DNA of 36,642 nt from positions 1 to 36,642 of the forward strand of contig JACVCM010000026.1 of NCBI GenBank assembly GCA_016742125.1. Direction: 5' to 3'. The stretch's first letter is position 1; the number at the start of each line of letters is the position of its first letter. Shown here in pieces: positions 24,995-31,497 of the stretch. The notes beneath the pieces were generated by a model. That model did no database searches and had not been told where the DNA came from. It was given only the letters and a program-made list of their open reading frames with translations. The translations under genes were made by a program, and so were the position numbers. The DNA comes from Sphingomonadaceae bacterium. GTDB lineage: Bacteria > Pseudomonadota > Alphaproteobacteria > Sphingomonadales > Sphingomonadaceae.

Positions 24995-25186
24995 TTAGTC
25001 GGCGCTGTTCAGGCCGTTGCTCACCTTGTTGAAGGTGTTTTCAAGGTTGTTGCCGAGGCTGCCCATTGCAGTGATAGCTGCAACTGCGATCAGAGCGGCG
25101 ATCAGGCCGTATTCGATTGCGGTCGCGCCTTCTTCTTCATTCTTGAAAAGCTTTTTGATTGCATCAATTTTGATGAACTTCTTCAT
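24995..25186 (-). CDS. Flp family type IVb pilin (copy 1)
   Basis: This is a 63-residue prepilin of the Flp class, the subunit of tight-adherence (Tad) pili. The cytosolic leader KKFIKIDAIKKLFKNEEEG ends at Gly20, the prepilin peptidase site, followed by the mature N-terminus ATAIEYGLIAALIAV with the required Glu5 and Tyr6. The remainder is a single hydrophobic helix and a short Asn-rich tail. AGGAG lies before the ATG at 25186; the frame opens earlier at 25210. No cpa/tad assembly genes are in the window, so assembly must be encoded elsewhere. A second pilin lies upstream on the same strand, and a perfect hairpin separates them. Confidence 0.93.
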   Translation of the reverse strand: MKKFIKIDAIKKLFKNEEEGATAIEYGLIAALIAVAAITAMGSLGNNLENTFNKVSNGLNSAD

Positions 25187-25217
25187 TGTAGGTCTCCTGT
25201 TGCTGTTCAATCACCCG

Positions 25218-25249
25218 AGTGAATATTTCTTCAACTGAAAATATTCACT
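25218..25249. repeat. Perfect 11-bp AT-rich hairpin between the two pilin genes
   Basis: AGTGAATATTT (25218-25228) and AAATATTCACT (25239-25249) pair without mismatch around a 10-base loop, 32 bases upstream of the copy 1 pilin ATG. There is no U-run after it in the direction of transcription. It may stabilise or attenuate a shared pilin mRNA, or be an operator at a promoter of copy 1. Confidence 0.7.
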
Positions 25250-25292
25250 TTGGACCAATAATCCGTAAATACTACCAATTCCTTAACACCCC

Positions 25293-25469
25293 CTATGTGG
25301 TGGCTTCCACGATCTTGTTGGAAACCGAGTTCCACATATTGTTCGTCGAATTGGCTGTATTGTTCAAAGCCACGATCATTGCGATCACGATCAATGAGAC
25401 TATCAGACCATACTCCACTGCCGTCGCCCCCTGTTCGCACCGCGTGATGCGACGAATTAGTACCAACAT
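25293..25469 (-). CDS. Flp family type IVb pilin (copy 2)
   Basis: This is a second, diverged Flp prepilin of 58 residues. The leader MLVLIRRITRCEQG ends at Gly14, and the mature chain starts ATAVEYGLIVSLIVIAMIVAL with Glu5 and Tyr6, followed by a short NTANSTNN-rich tail. The start at 25469 is chosen to give a leader of ordinary length; the frame continues upstream to 25541. It shares the strand with copy 1, 106 bases further downstream. Having two different pilins suggests either a major and a minor subunit or a pilin and a pseudopilin. Confidence 0.85.
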   Translation of the reverse strand: MLVLIRRITRCEQGATAVEYGLIVSLIVIAMIVALNNTANSTNNMWNSVSNKIVEATT

Positions 25470-25553
25470 CTCTGGCCCCACTTCATTCCCTGGTTGCGAG
25501 CAGTCGGAAATTCCCACACAAGCGTTAACAAAACCTTGCAAGGTGATGAGAAA

Positions 25554-25970
25554 TTGGAAAAAAATCCGACAAAATTGTTCGTGGTTGCCGCTGCATTAAC
25601 CAGCCAAGATGGTGAAATATTGCTGCAAAAACGACCCGCCGGCCGGCAGATGGCGGGTCTTTGGGAGTTCCCCGGCGGCAAGGTAGAGCCGCACGAATCA
25701 CCCGAATCGGCACTCATCCGGGAGCTGGAGGAAGAACTTGGCATCCGGGTTTCGGGAACCGACGTCCTGCCGTTGACCTTTGCAAGCGAGCCGCTCGACA
25801 GCCGTCACCTTCTCCTTCTTCTATATCGGTGCGCCAATTGGACCGGGGTGCCAGTCTCTATGGACGGACAGGAGCTTCGATGGGTCAAGCCGCATGATAT
25901 GCATGACCTGCCGATGCCGCCGGCAGACAGGCCGCTCGTTACTGCCCTTGAAAAACTCGCTAGGATTTAG
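25554..25970 (+). CDS. mutT: MutT-like Nudix (8-oxo-dGTP) hydrolase
   Basis: MutT removes 8-oxo-dGTP from the nucleotide pool to prevent A:T to C:G transversions. The Nudix box is complete: GGKVEPHESPESAL followed by IRELEEELGI, i.e. G-x5-E-x7-REL-x-EE-x-G-I. The segment before it, ILLQKRPAGRQMAGLWEFPGG, is the classic MutT approach. I take TTG at 25554 (MEKNPTKLFVVAAAL) as the start, giving 138 residues, with AAGG ten bases upstream; the frame is open to another TTG at 25494. It is divergent from the pilins and convergent with the methyltransferase gene, the two 3' ends overlapping by 11 bases. Confidence 0.9.
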   Translation: MEKNPTKLFVVAAALTSQDGEILLQKRPAGRQMAGLWEFPGGKVEPHESPESALIRELEEELGIRVSGTDVLPLTFASEPLDSRHLLLLLYRCANWTGVPVSMDGQELRWVKPHDMHDLPMPPADRPLVTALEKLARI

Positions 25971-26817
25971 ATTTCGGCCCGAGCGCGGATGCAAGTGACA
26001 GCTCGCCGCTGCCACGACGGGCGGGCCTGGGCTGATTGGGCGCGGGTGCCCAGCCGCTGAGAAAGATATGGGCGAAATGCTCCTCAACGCGCCCTTCGAT
26101 ATCGACAAGCCTGCTCCACTCCTCGTCAATCCTGTTGGGCATCGTCTTGCCGAGATATCGGGTCGAACCTGCAAGTGCGTTGCCGATGCCTGCGGCACGA
26201 ATGTCGGACACGATCGAACGCCAGTCACCATAGCGCACGGCCATTATGTCGCCATCGGCGACGGGCAAGGCGAAGCCAGCGCGCTGCATCAAGTCGGCTG
26301 CGTTGCGAAGGTCGATTTGGGGGTGGATATGCGGCGATGCGCGATCTCCCTCTGCCGCCATTAGCAGCGCCTTCAACGTAAACAGCGAACCTGCGCCGAA
26401 CATGTGACCCAGAAAAAGGCCGTCCGGCTGTAATATCCTGCGGATCTGCACCAGCGATCCGGGGAGGTCGTTGACGCTGTCCAGCACACCTCCGGATATG
26501 ACCAGGTCGAAACTGCCCTCGGCGAAGGGCAGCCTGTCTTCGTCGGCAATGATTGTACCGGGCTGTTCGGTTCGACCGATGCAGCAAGGAGTGACTTCGC
26601 TCTTGCGGTTTCCCAGAATGTGGTCGGCGTGGGCCGCCAGAGGACCGATGACCAAGGCGCGGTCAAAACGGCGTGTAACGATGGCAAGCCGTTCCGACAG
26701 TTCGTCTGCCACATGCTGCCACAAAAACGCGTCGCTGCGTTGTGCGACTGCCCGCTCGCGCAACACCCTTCGACGGTTGCGATCAAAAATCTCTGGCGGG
26801 TGGTCAAGCGGTTGCAT
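25960..26817 (-). CDS. SAM-dependent methyltransferase-fold protein, BioC/NDUFAF5-like
   Basis: The 285-residue protein has a class I methyltransferase-like fold of the group around BioC and the complex I assembly factor NDUFAF5. Landmarks are an N-terminal IFDRNRRRVLRERA, LPFAEGSFDLVISGGVLDSVNDLPG (the motif II-post I region), QIRRILQPDGLFLGHMFG and a C-terminal VDIEGRVEEHFAHIFLSGWAP. Motif I is degenerate: ALVIGPLAAHAD instead of a Gly-rich D-x-G-x-G loop, so SAM binding may be weak or the reaction may be something other than methylation, as for NDUFAF5, an arginine hydroxylase. The start at 26817 has AAGG six bases upstream. It is divergent from comF by 42 bases. Confidence 0.82.
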   Translation of the reverse strand: MQPLDHPPEIFDRNRRRVLRERAVAQRSDAFLWQHVADELSERLAIVTRRFDRALVIGPLAAHADHILGNRKSEVTPCCIGRTEQPGTIIADEDRLPFAEGSFDLVISGGVLDSVNDLPGSLVQIRRILQPDGLFLGHMFGAGSLFTLKALLMAAEGDRASPHIHPQIDLRNAADLMQRAGFALPVADGDIMAVRYGDWRSIVSDIRAAGIGNALAGSTRYLGKTMPNRIDEEWSRLVDIEGRVEEHFAHIFLSGWAPAPNQPRPARRGSGELSLASALGPKSKS

Positions 26818-26859
26818 TTGTGCCTTGTGGAGATTGCCTGCCTGTCCGACAAGAGGGTC

Positions 26860-27627
26860 ATGCTTCTGCTGCAAAAATTGGCCAGACCAGTGCTGGACTA
26901 CGCCTTGCCGGAACGATGCCCGGCATGTGGAGCAATTACGGCAGACGGGGCCAATTTCTGCGCCGACTGCTGGCCGCAATTGCGCTTTCTGCAACCGCCG
27001 TGGTGCGACGGCTGCGCATTGCCCTTTGCCTATGAGCAAGAGGCGGGCGCATTATGCGCCGAATGTCTTGCTCACCGCCCACTGCATGACGGCATCCGCG
27101 CCGTGGTTGCTTATAACGATATGTCCCGACAGATTGCCCTGCGCCTTAAATATGGTGGGCGCATCGGTCTTGCCAAGCTGATCGCACGACAACTGGTCCG
27201 GCACTTGCCGGATGAGCGGTGTGATATGGTGGTGACCCCGGTCCCACTGCACTGGACCCGGCTCTGGTCGCGCAGTTTCAATCAGTCTGCGCTGATAGCA
27301 CAGGAGTTGGCACGACTGGGCGGAATACAATATTGCCCCGACGTCCTGCTAAGGATCCGGCGCACCCCCAGCCTGCGCGGTCTGTCTTCCAAAGAGCGGC
27401 GCAAAACGGTCGCAAAGGCCTTTGTTGCCAACCCGGTAAAGACAGCCGGCCTGAAAGCGGCCAGAATCATCCTGGTGGACGACGTTCTCACAACGGGAGC
27501 CACCAGCGATGGCTGTATCAAGGCGTTGAAAAAGGCTGGGGCCAGCTGGGTTCAGCTATATTGCTGGGCCCGCGTCGTAAGGGGAGACGCGGATAGTGGC
27601 AACACCGCCATATCGCTCGACGCTTGA
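26860..27627 (+). CDS. comF: ComF family phosphoribosyltransferase-like protein
   Basis: ComF proteins are needed for uptake of transforming DNA in naturally competent bacteria. The 255 residues start with a double zinc-binding region (CPACG, CADCWPQ, CDGCALPF, CAECLAH). A phosphoribosyltransferase fold follows, with the PRPP loop ILVDDVLTTGATSDG near residue 210 and VVTPVPLHWTRLWSRSFNQ near 125. The start at 26860 has AAGAGGG six bases upstream and begins at the expected MLLLQKLARPVLDY. grxC lies 31 bases downstream, so comF, grxC and the DUF1178 gene are likely one operon. Confidence 0.93.
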   Translation: MLLLQKLARPVLDYALPERCPACGAITADGANFCADCWPQLRFLQPPWCDGCALPFAYEQEAGALCAECLAHRPLHDGIRAVVAYNDMSRQIALRLKYGGRIGLAKLIARQLVRHLPDERCDMVVTPVPLHWTRLWSRSFNQSALIAQELARLGGIQYCPDVLLRIRRTPSLRGLSSKERRKTVAKAFVANPVKTAGLKAARIILVDDVLTTGATSDGCIKALKKAGASWVQLYCWARVVRGDADSGNTAISLDA

Positions 27628-27658
27628 CTTGGCCGGATAGGGACACCATTTCAGCTAA

Positions 27659-27931
27659 ATGACAGCCAGGGTTGAAATCTACACCAAATTTGCCTGCCCC
27701 TATTGCGTTCGGGCCAAGCATTTGTTGGACAGCAAAGGCGTTGCCTATAGTGAATATGATGTCACCATGGGCGGTGCCAAGCGTGCCGAGATGGTTTCCC
27801 GCGCGCCGCATGCGCGCACGGTGCCGCAAATATTCATCAACGATGTGGCGATTGGCGGCAGCGACGACTTGCGGGAGTTGGACCGTGAAGGCCGGTTGGA
27901 TGCAATGCTTGCGGAGAGCGGCGCGGCATGA
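27659..27931 (+). CDS. grxC: Glutaredoxin 3
   Basis: This is a 90-residue dithiol glutaredoxin that reduces disulfides with glutathione. The active site CPYC is in KFACPYCVRAK (residues 13-16), followed by TVPQIFIND with the cis-Pro and the GGSDDL glutathione-binding segment. The length and motifs match GrxC. The ATG follows the comF stop by 31 bases, and the 3' end overlaps the DUF1178 start by four bases (ATGA). Confidence 0.95.
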   Translation: MTARVEIYTKFACPYCVRAKHLLDSKGVAYSEYDVTMGGAKRAEMVSRAPHARTVPQIFINDVAIGGSDDLRELDREGRLDAMLAESGAA

Positions 27932-28416
27932 TCGCGTTCGATCTCAAATGTAGCCTCGGTCACGGGTTCGAAGGATGGTTTGCCTCATCGGGCGATTTTG
28001 AGGCCCAGCAAGCAGCCGGACTGCTCACTTGCCCGCTATGCGACGACAAGGTTGTCCACAAGGCGCTGTCGGTTCCCAATGTGGGGCGTAAAGGGAATCA
28101 GATGGTGCCGACGGCTTCTGCTGCTCCGCCATCGGTACCGCCAGCCATGGGCGAGGTTGTGAACAGCCCGACGCTGCCGCCGCAGATGGTCGAACTGATG
28201 CACAAGATGGCGGCTGTCCAAACCGAGATGCTGAAGGAATCGGATTGGGTTGGCCGGGAATTTGCGGAAACGGCGCGCGCAATCCATTATGGCGAGGAAG
28301 CGGACCGTCTGATACACGGCGAAACCAGCCAGGAGGAGGCCGAAGCCCTGGCCGAAGAAGGAATAGCCATCGCGCCATTGCCCTTTCCGGTTATTCCCCC
28401 CGCTGCAAAAAATTGA
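27928..28416 (+). CDS. DUF1178 family protein
   Basis: The 162-residue protein belongs to DUF1178 (COG5319), widespread in alphaproteobacteria and of unknown function. The N-terminal zinc-ribbon-like part is visible: FDLKCSLGHGFEGWF, then LTCPLCDDKVVHKALS with CPLC, giving four Cys or His candidates. A variable Pro/Ala-rich linker (about residues 60-85) leads to a conserved helical C-terminus with VGREFAETARAIHYGE and EEAEALAEEGIAIAPLP. It is coupled to grxC by a four-base overlap. The -35 element of the tRNA-Arg promoter overlaps its stop codon. Confidence 0.9.
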   Translation: MIAFDLKCSLGHGFEGWFASSGDFEAQQAAGLLTCPLCDDKVVHKALSVPNVGRKGNQMVPTASAAPPSVPPAMGEVVNSPTLPPQMVELMHKMAAVQTEMLKESDWVGREFAETARAIHYGEEADRLIHGETSQEEAEALAEEGIAIAPLPFPVIPPAAKN

Positions 28417-28441
28417 CCCTTGAATGTGGGCCAGCTATGGC
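28413..28441 (+). promoter_or_regulatory. Promoter of tRNA-Arg(CCU)
   Basis: TTGACC (28413-28418), a 17-base spacer, and TATGGC (28436-28441) lie ten bases before the tRNA 5' end. The -35 overlaps the DUF1178 stop codon. Confidence 0.6.
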
Positions 28442-28451
28442 AGCGCCCAGC

Positions 28452-28528
28452 GCACCCATAGCTCAGCAGGATAGAGCATCAGATTCCTAATCTGGGGGCC
28501 ACTGGTTCGAATCCAGTTGGGTGCACCA
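28452..28528 (+). tRNA. tRNA-Arg, anticodon CCU
   Basis: The cloverleaf closes fully: acceptor GCACCCA with TGGGTGC, D-arm GCTC/GAGC, anticodon stem TCAGA/TCTGG with loop TTCCTAA giving anticodon CCU, and T-arm ACTGG-TTCGAAT-CCAGT. CCA is encoded. It reads the rare AGG codon. tRNA 3' ends are common integration sites, and a toxin-antitoxin pair begins 69 bases downstream, but no second copy of the tRNA 3' end was noticed in the window. Confidence 0.95.
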
Positions 28529-28596
28529 TTCTTGCCACAGATTGACGTCGTTCATTTGGATGTTTATACTCCACATTGTTCAAGTGAAAGCGTGTC

Positions 28597-28974
28597 ATGG
28601 CCACCGCAGCCTTCCAGATCCAGACCCAGGACGACCAGATACTGACTTCTGCCGTGTCGAAGGTTGCCGACTTCTGGGGATTGAGTAACGCGAAGCTGGG
28701 CACCGTCCTGGGCCTGTCGCCTGCCACCGTGTCCCGTTTGCGGAGCGGTAATGCAAGGCTCGATCCTGCGTCCAAATCATTTGAAGCAGGGCAGTTTTTG
28801 CTGCGTTTGTTTCGCAGCCTCGACGCCATAATGGGTAGTGATGATGTTGCAGTCCGGTCCTGGTTGGCTGCTCCCAATCTCGATCTGGAAGGGCGGCCGC
28901 TCGATCTTATCGACAGCTTCAAGGGGCTGATGACGGTATGCGATTATGTGGACGCCCACCGCGCTCGCGTCTGA
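28597..28974 (+). CDS. Xre/MbcA/ParS-type antitoxin
   Basis: This is the 125-residue antitoxin of a Xre-RES (ParST-like) module. A short helix-turn-helix lies at about residues 25-52 (WGLSNAKLGTVLGLSPATVS). The C-terminal toxin-binding domain (about 60-125) includes AGQFLLRLFRSLDAIMG, WLAAPNLDLEGRPLDLI and a helix ending DYVDAHRARV, the signature arrangement of the MbcA/ParS domain. It neutralises the RES toxin by direct binding and usually represses its own operon. The toxin gene starts 29 bases before this gene ends, in another frame, so translation is coupled. Confidence 0.9.
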   Translation: MATAAFQIQTQDDQILTSAVSKVADFWGLSNAKLGTVLGLSPATVSRLRSGNARLDPASKSFEAGQFLLRLFRSLDAIMGSDDVAVRSWLAAPNLDLEGRPLDLIDSFKGLMTVCDYVDAHRARV

Positions 28975-29668
28975 ATTTCGCAGCTACTCCAGAACAGTCT
29001 GGCGCGTTGTCGAGGCCCAGCACCGGATTTCCACCAACCGCCTGACCGACGATATCGCGGTCCAGAGAAGGTTAGAGGACCTCGCCGACGCGGCGAAACC
29101 TGATTTGCCGAAAGCTGCGCGCGGCAAGCATTATCTGTTGGCCTCGCCCTTCCGGTACGGCCATAAATTGCCAAGCCGGTTCCGGCGAGCCGATGAACGC
29201 CCCGGCATATTTTACGCAAGCGAGCATGAAGCGACCGCGATTGCTGAAACCGCTTATTGGCGACTGCGCTTCTTCATGCGGTCTCCCTTGGCGATTCCCC
29301 CCCGGACGACGACCGAATATCTGAGCTTTACCGTGCCTCTCAAGGTCGCGAAGGCCATCGACCTGTCCGCGCCGCCATTCGATCGCGATATTTCCAGATG
29401 GCGCGATCCGGACGACTATTCGGCTTGCCAGTTTCTGGCCACCGCAGCGCGGGATGCAGGAGCACAGCTTATCCGTAGCTTGTCGGCGCGTGACAGCGAG
29501 GCGCGTCCCAATGTTGCTCTTCTCGATCCCGCCGGCTTTGCGGCACGGTCGCCATCCTATCGGCAAACCTGGCATTTCCGGTTCGAGCGTGGACGCCTAA
29601 GCGCCATCGCCGCTTTTCCCGGCGGCGGATCGTTCACGTTCGGAGCCGAAACATTCAGTCTAACATAA
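28946..29668 (+). CDS. RES domain toxin
   Basis: The 240-residue toxin has a RES domain, named for conserved Arg, Glu and Ser. Characterised RES toxins either degrade NAD with phosphate or ADP-ribosylate a target enzyme (ParT). The landmarks are TVWRVVEAQHRIS (the Arg), RPGIFYASEHEATAIAETAYW (the Glu) and AQLIRSLSARD with SEARPNVALLDP (the Ser region). Residues 45-75 form a charged helical insertion. At 240 residues it is longer than minimal RES toxins of about 150, so the N-terminal addition is notable. The choice of target cannot be made from sequence. A strong hairpin terminator ends the operon. Confidence 0.87.
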   Translation: MWTPTALASEFRSYSRTVWRVVEAQHRISTNRLTDDIAVQRRLEDLADAAKPDLPKAARGKHYLLASPFRYGHKLPSRFRRADERPGIFYASEHEATAIAETAYWRLRFFMRSPLAIPPRTTTEYLSFTVPLKVAKAIDLSAPPFDRDISRWRDPDDYSACQFLATAARDAGAQLIRSLSARDSEARPNVALLDPAGFAARSPSYRQTWHFRFERGRLSAIAAFPGGGSFTFGAETFSLT

Positions 29669-29671
29669 AAA

Positions 29672-29702
29672 GGCCCGCCGCTGCCATCGGGCAGGGCGGG
29701 CC
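29672..29702. terminator. Strong bidirectional hairpin terminator
   Basis: GGCCCGCC pairs with GGCGGGCC and, after one bulged base, CTGCC with GGCAG around an ATCG loop. It is preceded by ATAAAAA and followed by ATTTTG. It ends the RES toxin (plus) and the Ala-rich lipoprotein gene (minus). Confidence 0.9.
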
Positions 29703-29724
29703 ATTTTGCCAGGAATTGCGAAAA

Positions 29725-30021
29725 TTACTTCGCAGCTTCCTTCATGTCCTTGCCGGCTTCTTCGACGGCAGCGCCGGTTGCAGCGGTGGCATCCTTGGCA
29801 GCGTCAGCGGTTGCGTCTGCGGCATCGCCGGCGGCATCAGCGGTTGCATCGGCTGCACCTTCGGCGGCTTCGATGGCGTTCTCTGCGCCAGCTTCGACGG
29901 CATCGCCGGTTGCATCCACGGCCTCAGCTGTTTCCTCAGCGGCCTTATCGCCGGCCTGACCGCATGCGCCAAGCGAAACGGTGAATGCCAGAGCGGCTGC
30001 GGTTGCGACAAATTTCTTCAT
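29725..30021 (-). CDS. Small Ala-rich amphipathic lipoprotein
   Basis: This is a 98-residue exported lipoprotein of low complexity. The signal peptide and lipobox are clear (FTVSLGAC, lipid Cys at about residue 20, then GQAGDKAAEE). The mature part is almost wholly Ala, Asp, Glu, Thr and Gly in a repeating pattern such as AADATADAAGDAADATADAA, which would form one long amphipathic helix. That resembles entericidin-like or LEA-like proteins but I cannot assign a family. A good AGGAG precedes the ATG at 30021. Downstream is the bidirectional terminator; upstream lies the lysis cassette, on the same strand 71 bases away. The DNA itself has imperfect tandem GCATCGGC-like units. Confidence 0.72.
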   Translation of the reverse strand: MKKFVATAAALAFTVSLGACGQAGDKAAEETAEAVDATGDAVEAGAENAIEAAEGAADATADAAGDAADATADAAKDATAATGAAVEEAGKDMKEAAK

Positions 30022-30092
30022 TTTGGTTCTCCTGTGTCCCATTAACCCCTAGCGGGATGGCAGGCGTAACGGATGAAGTGCATATAGCGCAA

Positions 30093-30506
30093 CTATTTTT
30101 CGATGCCCCTGGCTTTTCCCCACTGGCGCGCGGCGGTATAACCCAGATAGCCGGTGCCGAAGAGTGCATATAGCGGTTCGGGCAGACCACCCAGATAGGC
30201 GTTCATCCCGGCCGCAATCTGCGCCGCAGCTTCCGGCCGCACCGCGGCGATCAAACCCATCGGTATGGCCCACAGAATGATGGCATACATGACATAAAGG
30301 AAGCTGGGCCGCGCACGGCTTGTCCAGGGATCGGCGGACTGAGCCTCGGCAAGGATGGCGGAAAGCTGTACGCGCAGCGCCTCCATTTCCTGCCCGCCCT
30401 GCAATTTGACAAGCTCGAGCTTTGCCGCATCGCGCGCCTTTGGGTCCGGGATAATCTTGTCGATAAGACTGGCGATCGGGCCGATTATGCTTTCGATCAA
30501 TGCCAT
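30093..30506 (-). CDS. GTA-type holin (three-TM family)
   Basis: The 137-residue membrane protein matches the GTA_holin_3TM family, holins that release gene transfer agents or phage. An amphipathic N-terminus (ALIESIIGPIASLIDKIIPD) and a charged helical middle (KLELVKLQGGQEM) lead to DPWTSRARPSFLYVMYAIILW, the family hallmark. Two clear membrane segments follow (about residues 68-88 and 112-130), and it ends in a basic tail. It lies 58 bases downstream of the endolysin on the same strand, a normal holin-endolysin lysis cassette. There are no capsid, portal or tail genes nearby, so it would act for particles encoded elsewhere or be a prophage remnant. Confidence 0.82.
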   Translation of the reverse strand: MALIESIIGPIASLIDKIIPDPKARDAAKLELVKLQGGQEMEALRVQLSAILAEAQSADPWTSRARPSFLYVMYAIILWAIPMGLIAAVRPEAAAQIAAGMNAYLGGLPEPLYALFGTGYLGYTAARQWGKARGIEK

Positions 30507-30564
30507 GATATTTCCCCTTCTCGGTCTGGAAATTTACACTAAGCTTACACCTAAAACAGATCTT

Positions 30565-31113
30565 CTATCCAATACGGTTAGCCAGCCAACCGTAGAGAAA
30601 TGCTTCCTGCGATGGGCGGGTCTCTGCCAGGCGGACATAATGCGCCCCTTGAAGCGCCTCGACGGCCTTGAGCAAAACCTCCTCGCCGCCTCTGCCGCGC
30701 TTATGCAGAAAGGCGTTGAGCGCGAGCAGCGTCGCTGGCCCGATGCGGCGATCGACAATCAGGTCGCCATAGTCCCGTGCGCCGCGATTGAGCGCATTCA
30801 GGGCACGCTGAAGAAAAGCAATGGCAGTGCCGGATCCCATGTTGATGCCGGTATCGAACAGTTCTGCGGCCAGCTTCGGCGCGGTTTCCGATATCTTGTC
30901 GAAGGCCGGGGCAAACCAGTAGAGTCGCTTGTAAATCGCTGCCGCATCGGATCGTGGCAGGTAACGCATATCATCCATATAGCCCTGCCGCCGTGCGACG
31001 GCCTGGGTAATCCCCCAGCGCGTTGGCCCACCCCGATCTGCCGGATGATCGACATAATCACCCTCGCGCTCGATCGCTTCCTCAATCAACCGGTCAATCT
31101 GGCATTCCGACAT
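30565..31113 (-). CDS. GH108 family endolysin (N-acetylmuramidase)
   Basis: This is a 182-residue peptidoglycan hydrolase of the glycoside hydrolase 108 family, used by phages and by GTAs to burst the host. The motif EREGDYVDHPADRGGPTRWG (Glu17 catalytic, then GGPTRWGIT) is diagnostic, and ELFDTGINMGSGTAIAFLQ with the C-terminal peptidoglycan-binding-3-like ALNAFLHKRGRGGEE follows. There is no signal peptide, so it depends on the holin. The start was chosen at 31113 because GAGG precedes it; a GTG at 31125 overlaps that ribosome-binding site. Upstream are a TAACCA-ATA-TGGTTA palindrome and an 11-base element that is also found before the DUF6456-type gene. Confidence 0.9.
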   Translation of the reverse strand: MSECQIDRLIEEAIEREGDYVDHPADRGGPTRWGITQAVARRQGYMDDMRYLPRSDAAAIYKRLYWFAPAFDKISETAPKLAAELFDTGINMGSGTAIAFLQRALNALNRGARDYGDLIVDRRIGPATLLALNAFLHKRGRGGEEVLLKAVEALQGAHYVRLAETRPSQEAFLYGWLANRIG

Positions 31114-31140
31114 CGCAAACCTCACTTTCGCGAATCGAAA

Positions 31141-31155
31141 TAACCAATATGGTTA
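31141..31155. promoter_or_regulatory. TAACCA-ATA-TGGTTA palindrome upstream of the endolysin
   Basis: This is a perfect 6-bp inverted repeat with a three-base spacer, 27 bases before the endolysin ATG and directly downstream (on minus) of the 11-base element at 31157-31167. It could be a repressor site. Bases 31144-31156 recur with one mismatch at 30569-30581, the endolysin 3' end. Confidence 0.45.
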
Positions 31156-31156
31156 G

Positions 31157-31167
31157 TTGTAGGAAAG
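31157..31167 (-). promoter_or_regulatory. 11-base element CTTTCCTACAA, copy before endolysin
   Basis: It is read on minus and ends 43 bases before the endolysin ATG. It is identical to 36306-36316, which ends 48 bases before the DUF6456-type ATG. Both copies are preceded by a T-rich stretch. TACAA could be part of a -10 box or of an activator site. Confidence 0.5.
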
Positions 31168-31236
31168 CGAAAATCGCAACGCCGCGGCCAGCAATGCTGT
31201 CCGGCGAGAAAATACAGAAAAAAGTTGTGGTAAAAT

Positions 31237-31313
31237 TGGTCGGGACGACAGGATTCGAACCTGCGACCCCCACACCCCCAGTGTGATGCGCTACCAGGCT
31301 GCGCTACGTCCCG
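31237..31313 (-). tRNA. tRNA-Pro, anticodon GGG
   Basis: On minus the cloverleaf reads acceptor CGGGACG with CGTCCCG, D-arm GCGC/GCGC, anticodon stem TCACA/TGTGG with loop CTGGGGG giving anticodon GGG, T-arm with GTTCGAAT, and an encoded CCA. It reads CCC and CCU proline codons. With the tRNA-Arg at 28452 it bounds the accessory block. Confidence 0.95.
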
Positions 31314-31351
31314 ACCGCCAGCGGGCGCAGCTAGCGTCCGTTGGAAGCGCG

Positions 31352-31380
31352 CCTATATGGCGGGCCCATGGCAAATGCAA
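31352..31380 (-). promoter_or_regulatory. Candidate promoter of tRNA-Pro
   Basis: On minus, TTGCAT (31380-31375), a 17-base spacer and TATAGG (31357-31352) would start RNA about 30 bases before the tRNA. The rest of the 184-base gap to yajC holds nothing else I can call. Confidence 0.45.
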
Positions 31381-31497
31381 GCGCGCTGTGGGCGCTTTGA
31401 CGTTGCGTCGGAGTGGTGCAGGTGATAATCGCGCCCGATTGTTACTCGGCATTGCCAATGTTGCGGTGCCTTCATCATGATGTCGCGGGGATTATCC

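Noticed and set aside
28452..28528. tRNA-Arg as the attachment site of an integrated element
   Set aside because: No integrase follows and no second copy of the tRNA 3' end was found in the window; kept only as a hotspot idea.
28560..28596. Palindromic antitoxin operator before the ParS-like gene (around CACATTGTTCAAGTG)
   Set aside because: Only four of seven position pairs match on checking; too weak to call.
29706..30045. Plus-strand Cys/Gly-rich and Arg-rich frames opposite the lipoprotein gene
   Set aside because: They are produced by the repetitive Ala codons read in reverse; the minus frame has a signal peptide, lipobox and ribosome-binding site.
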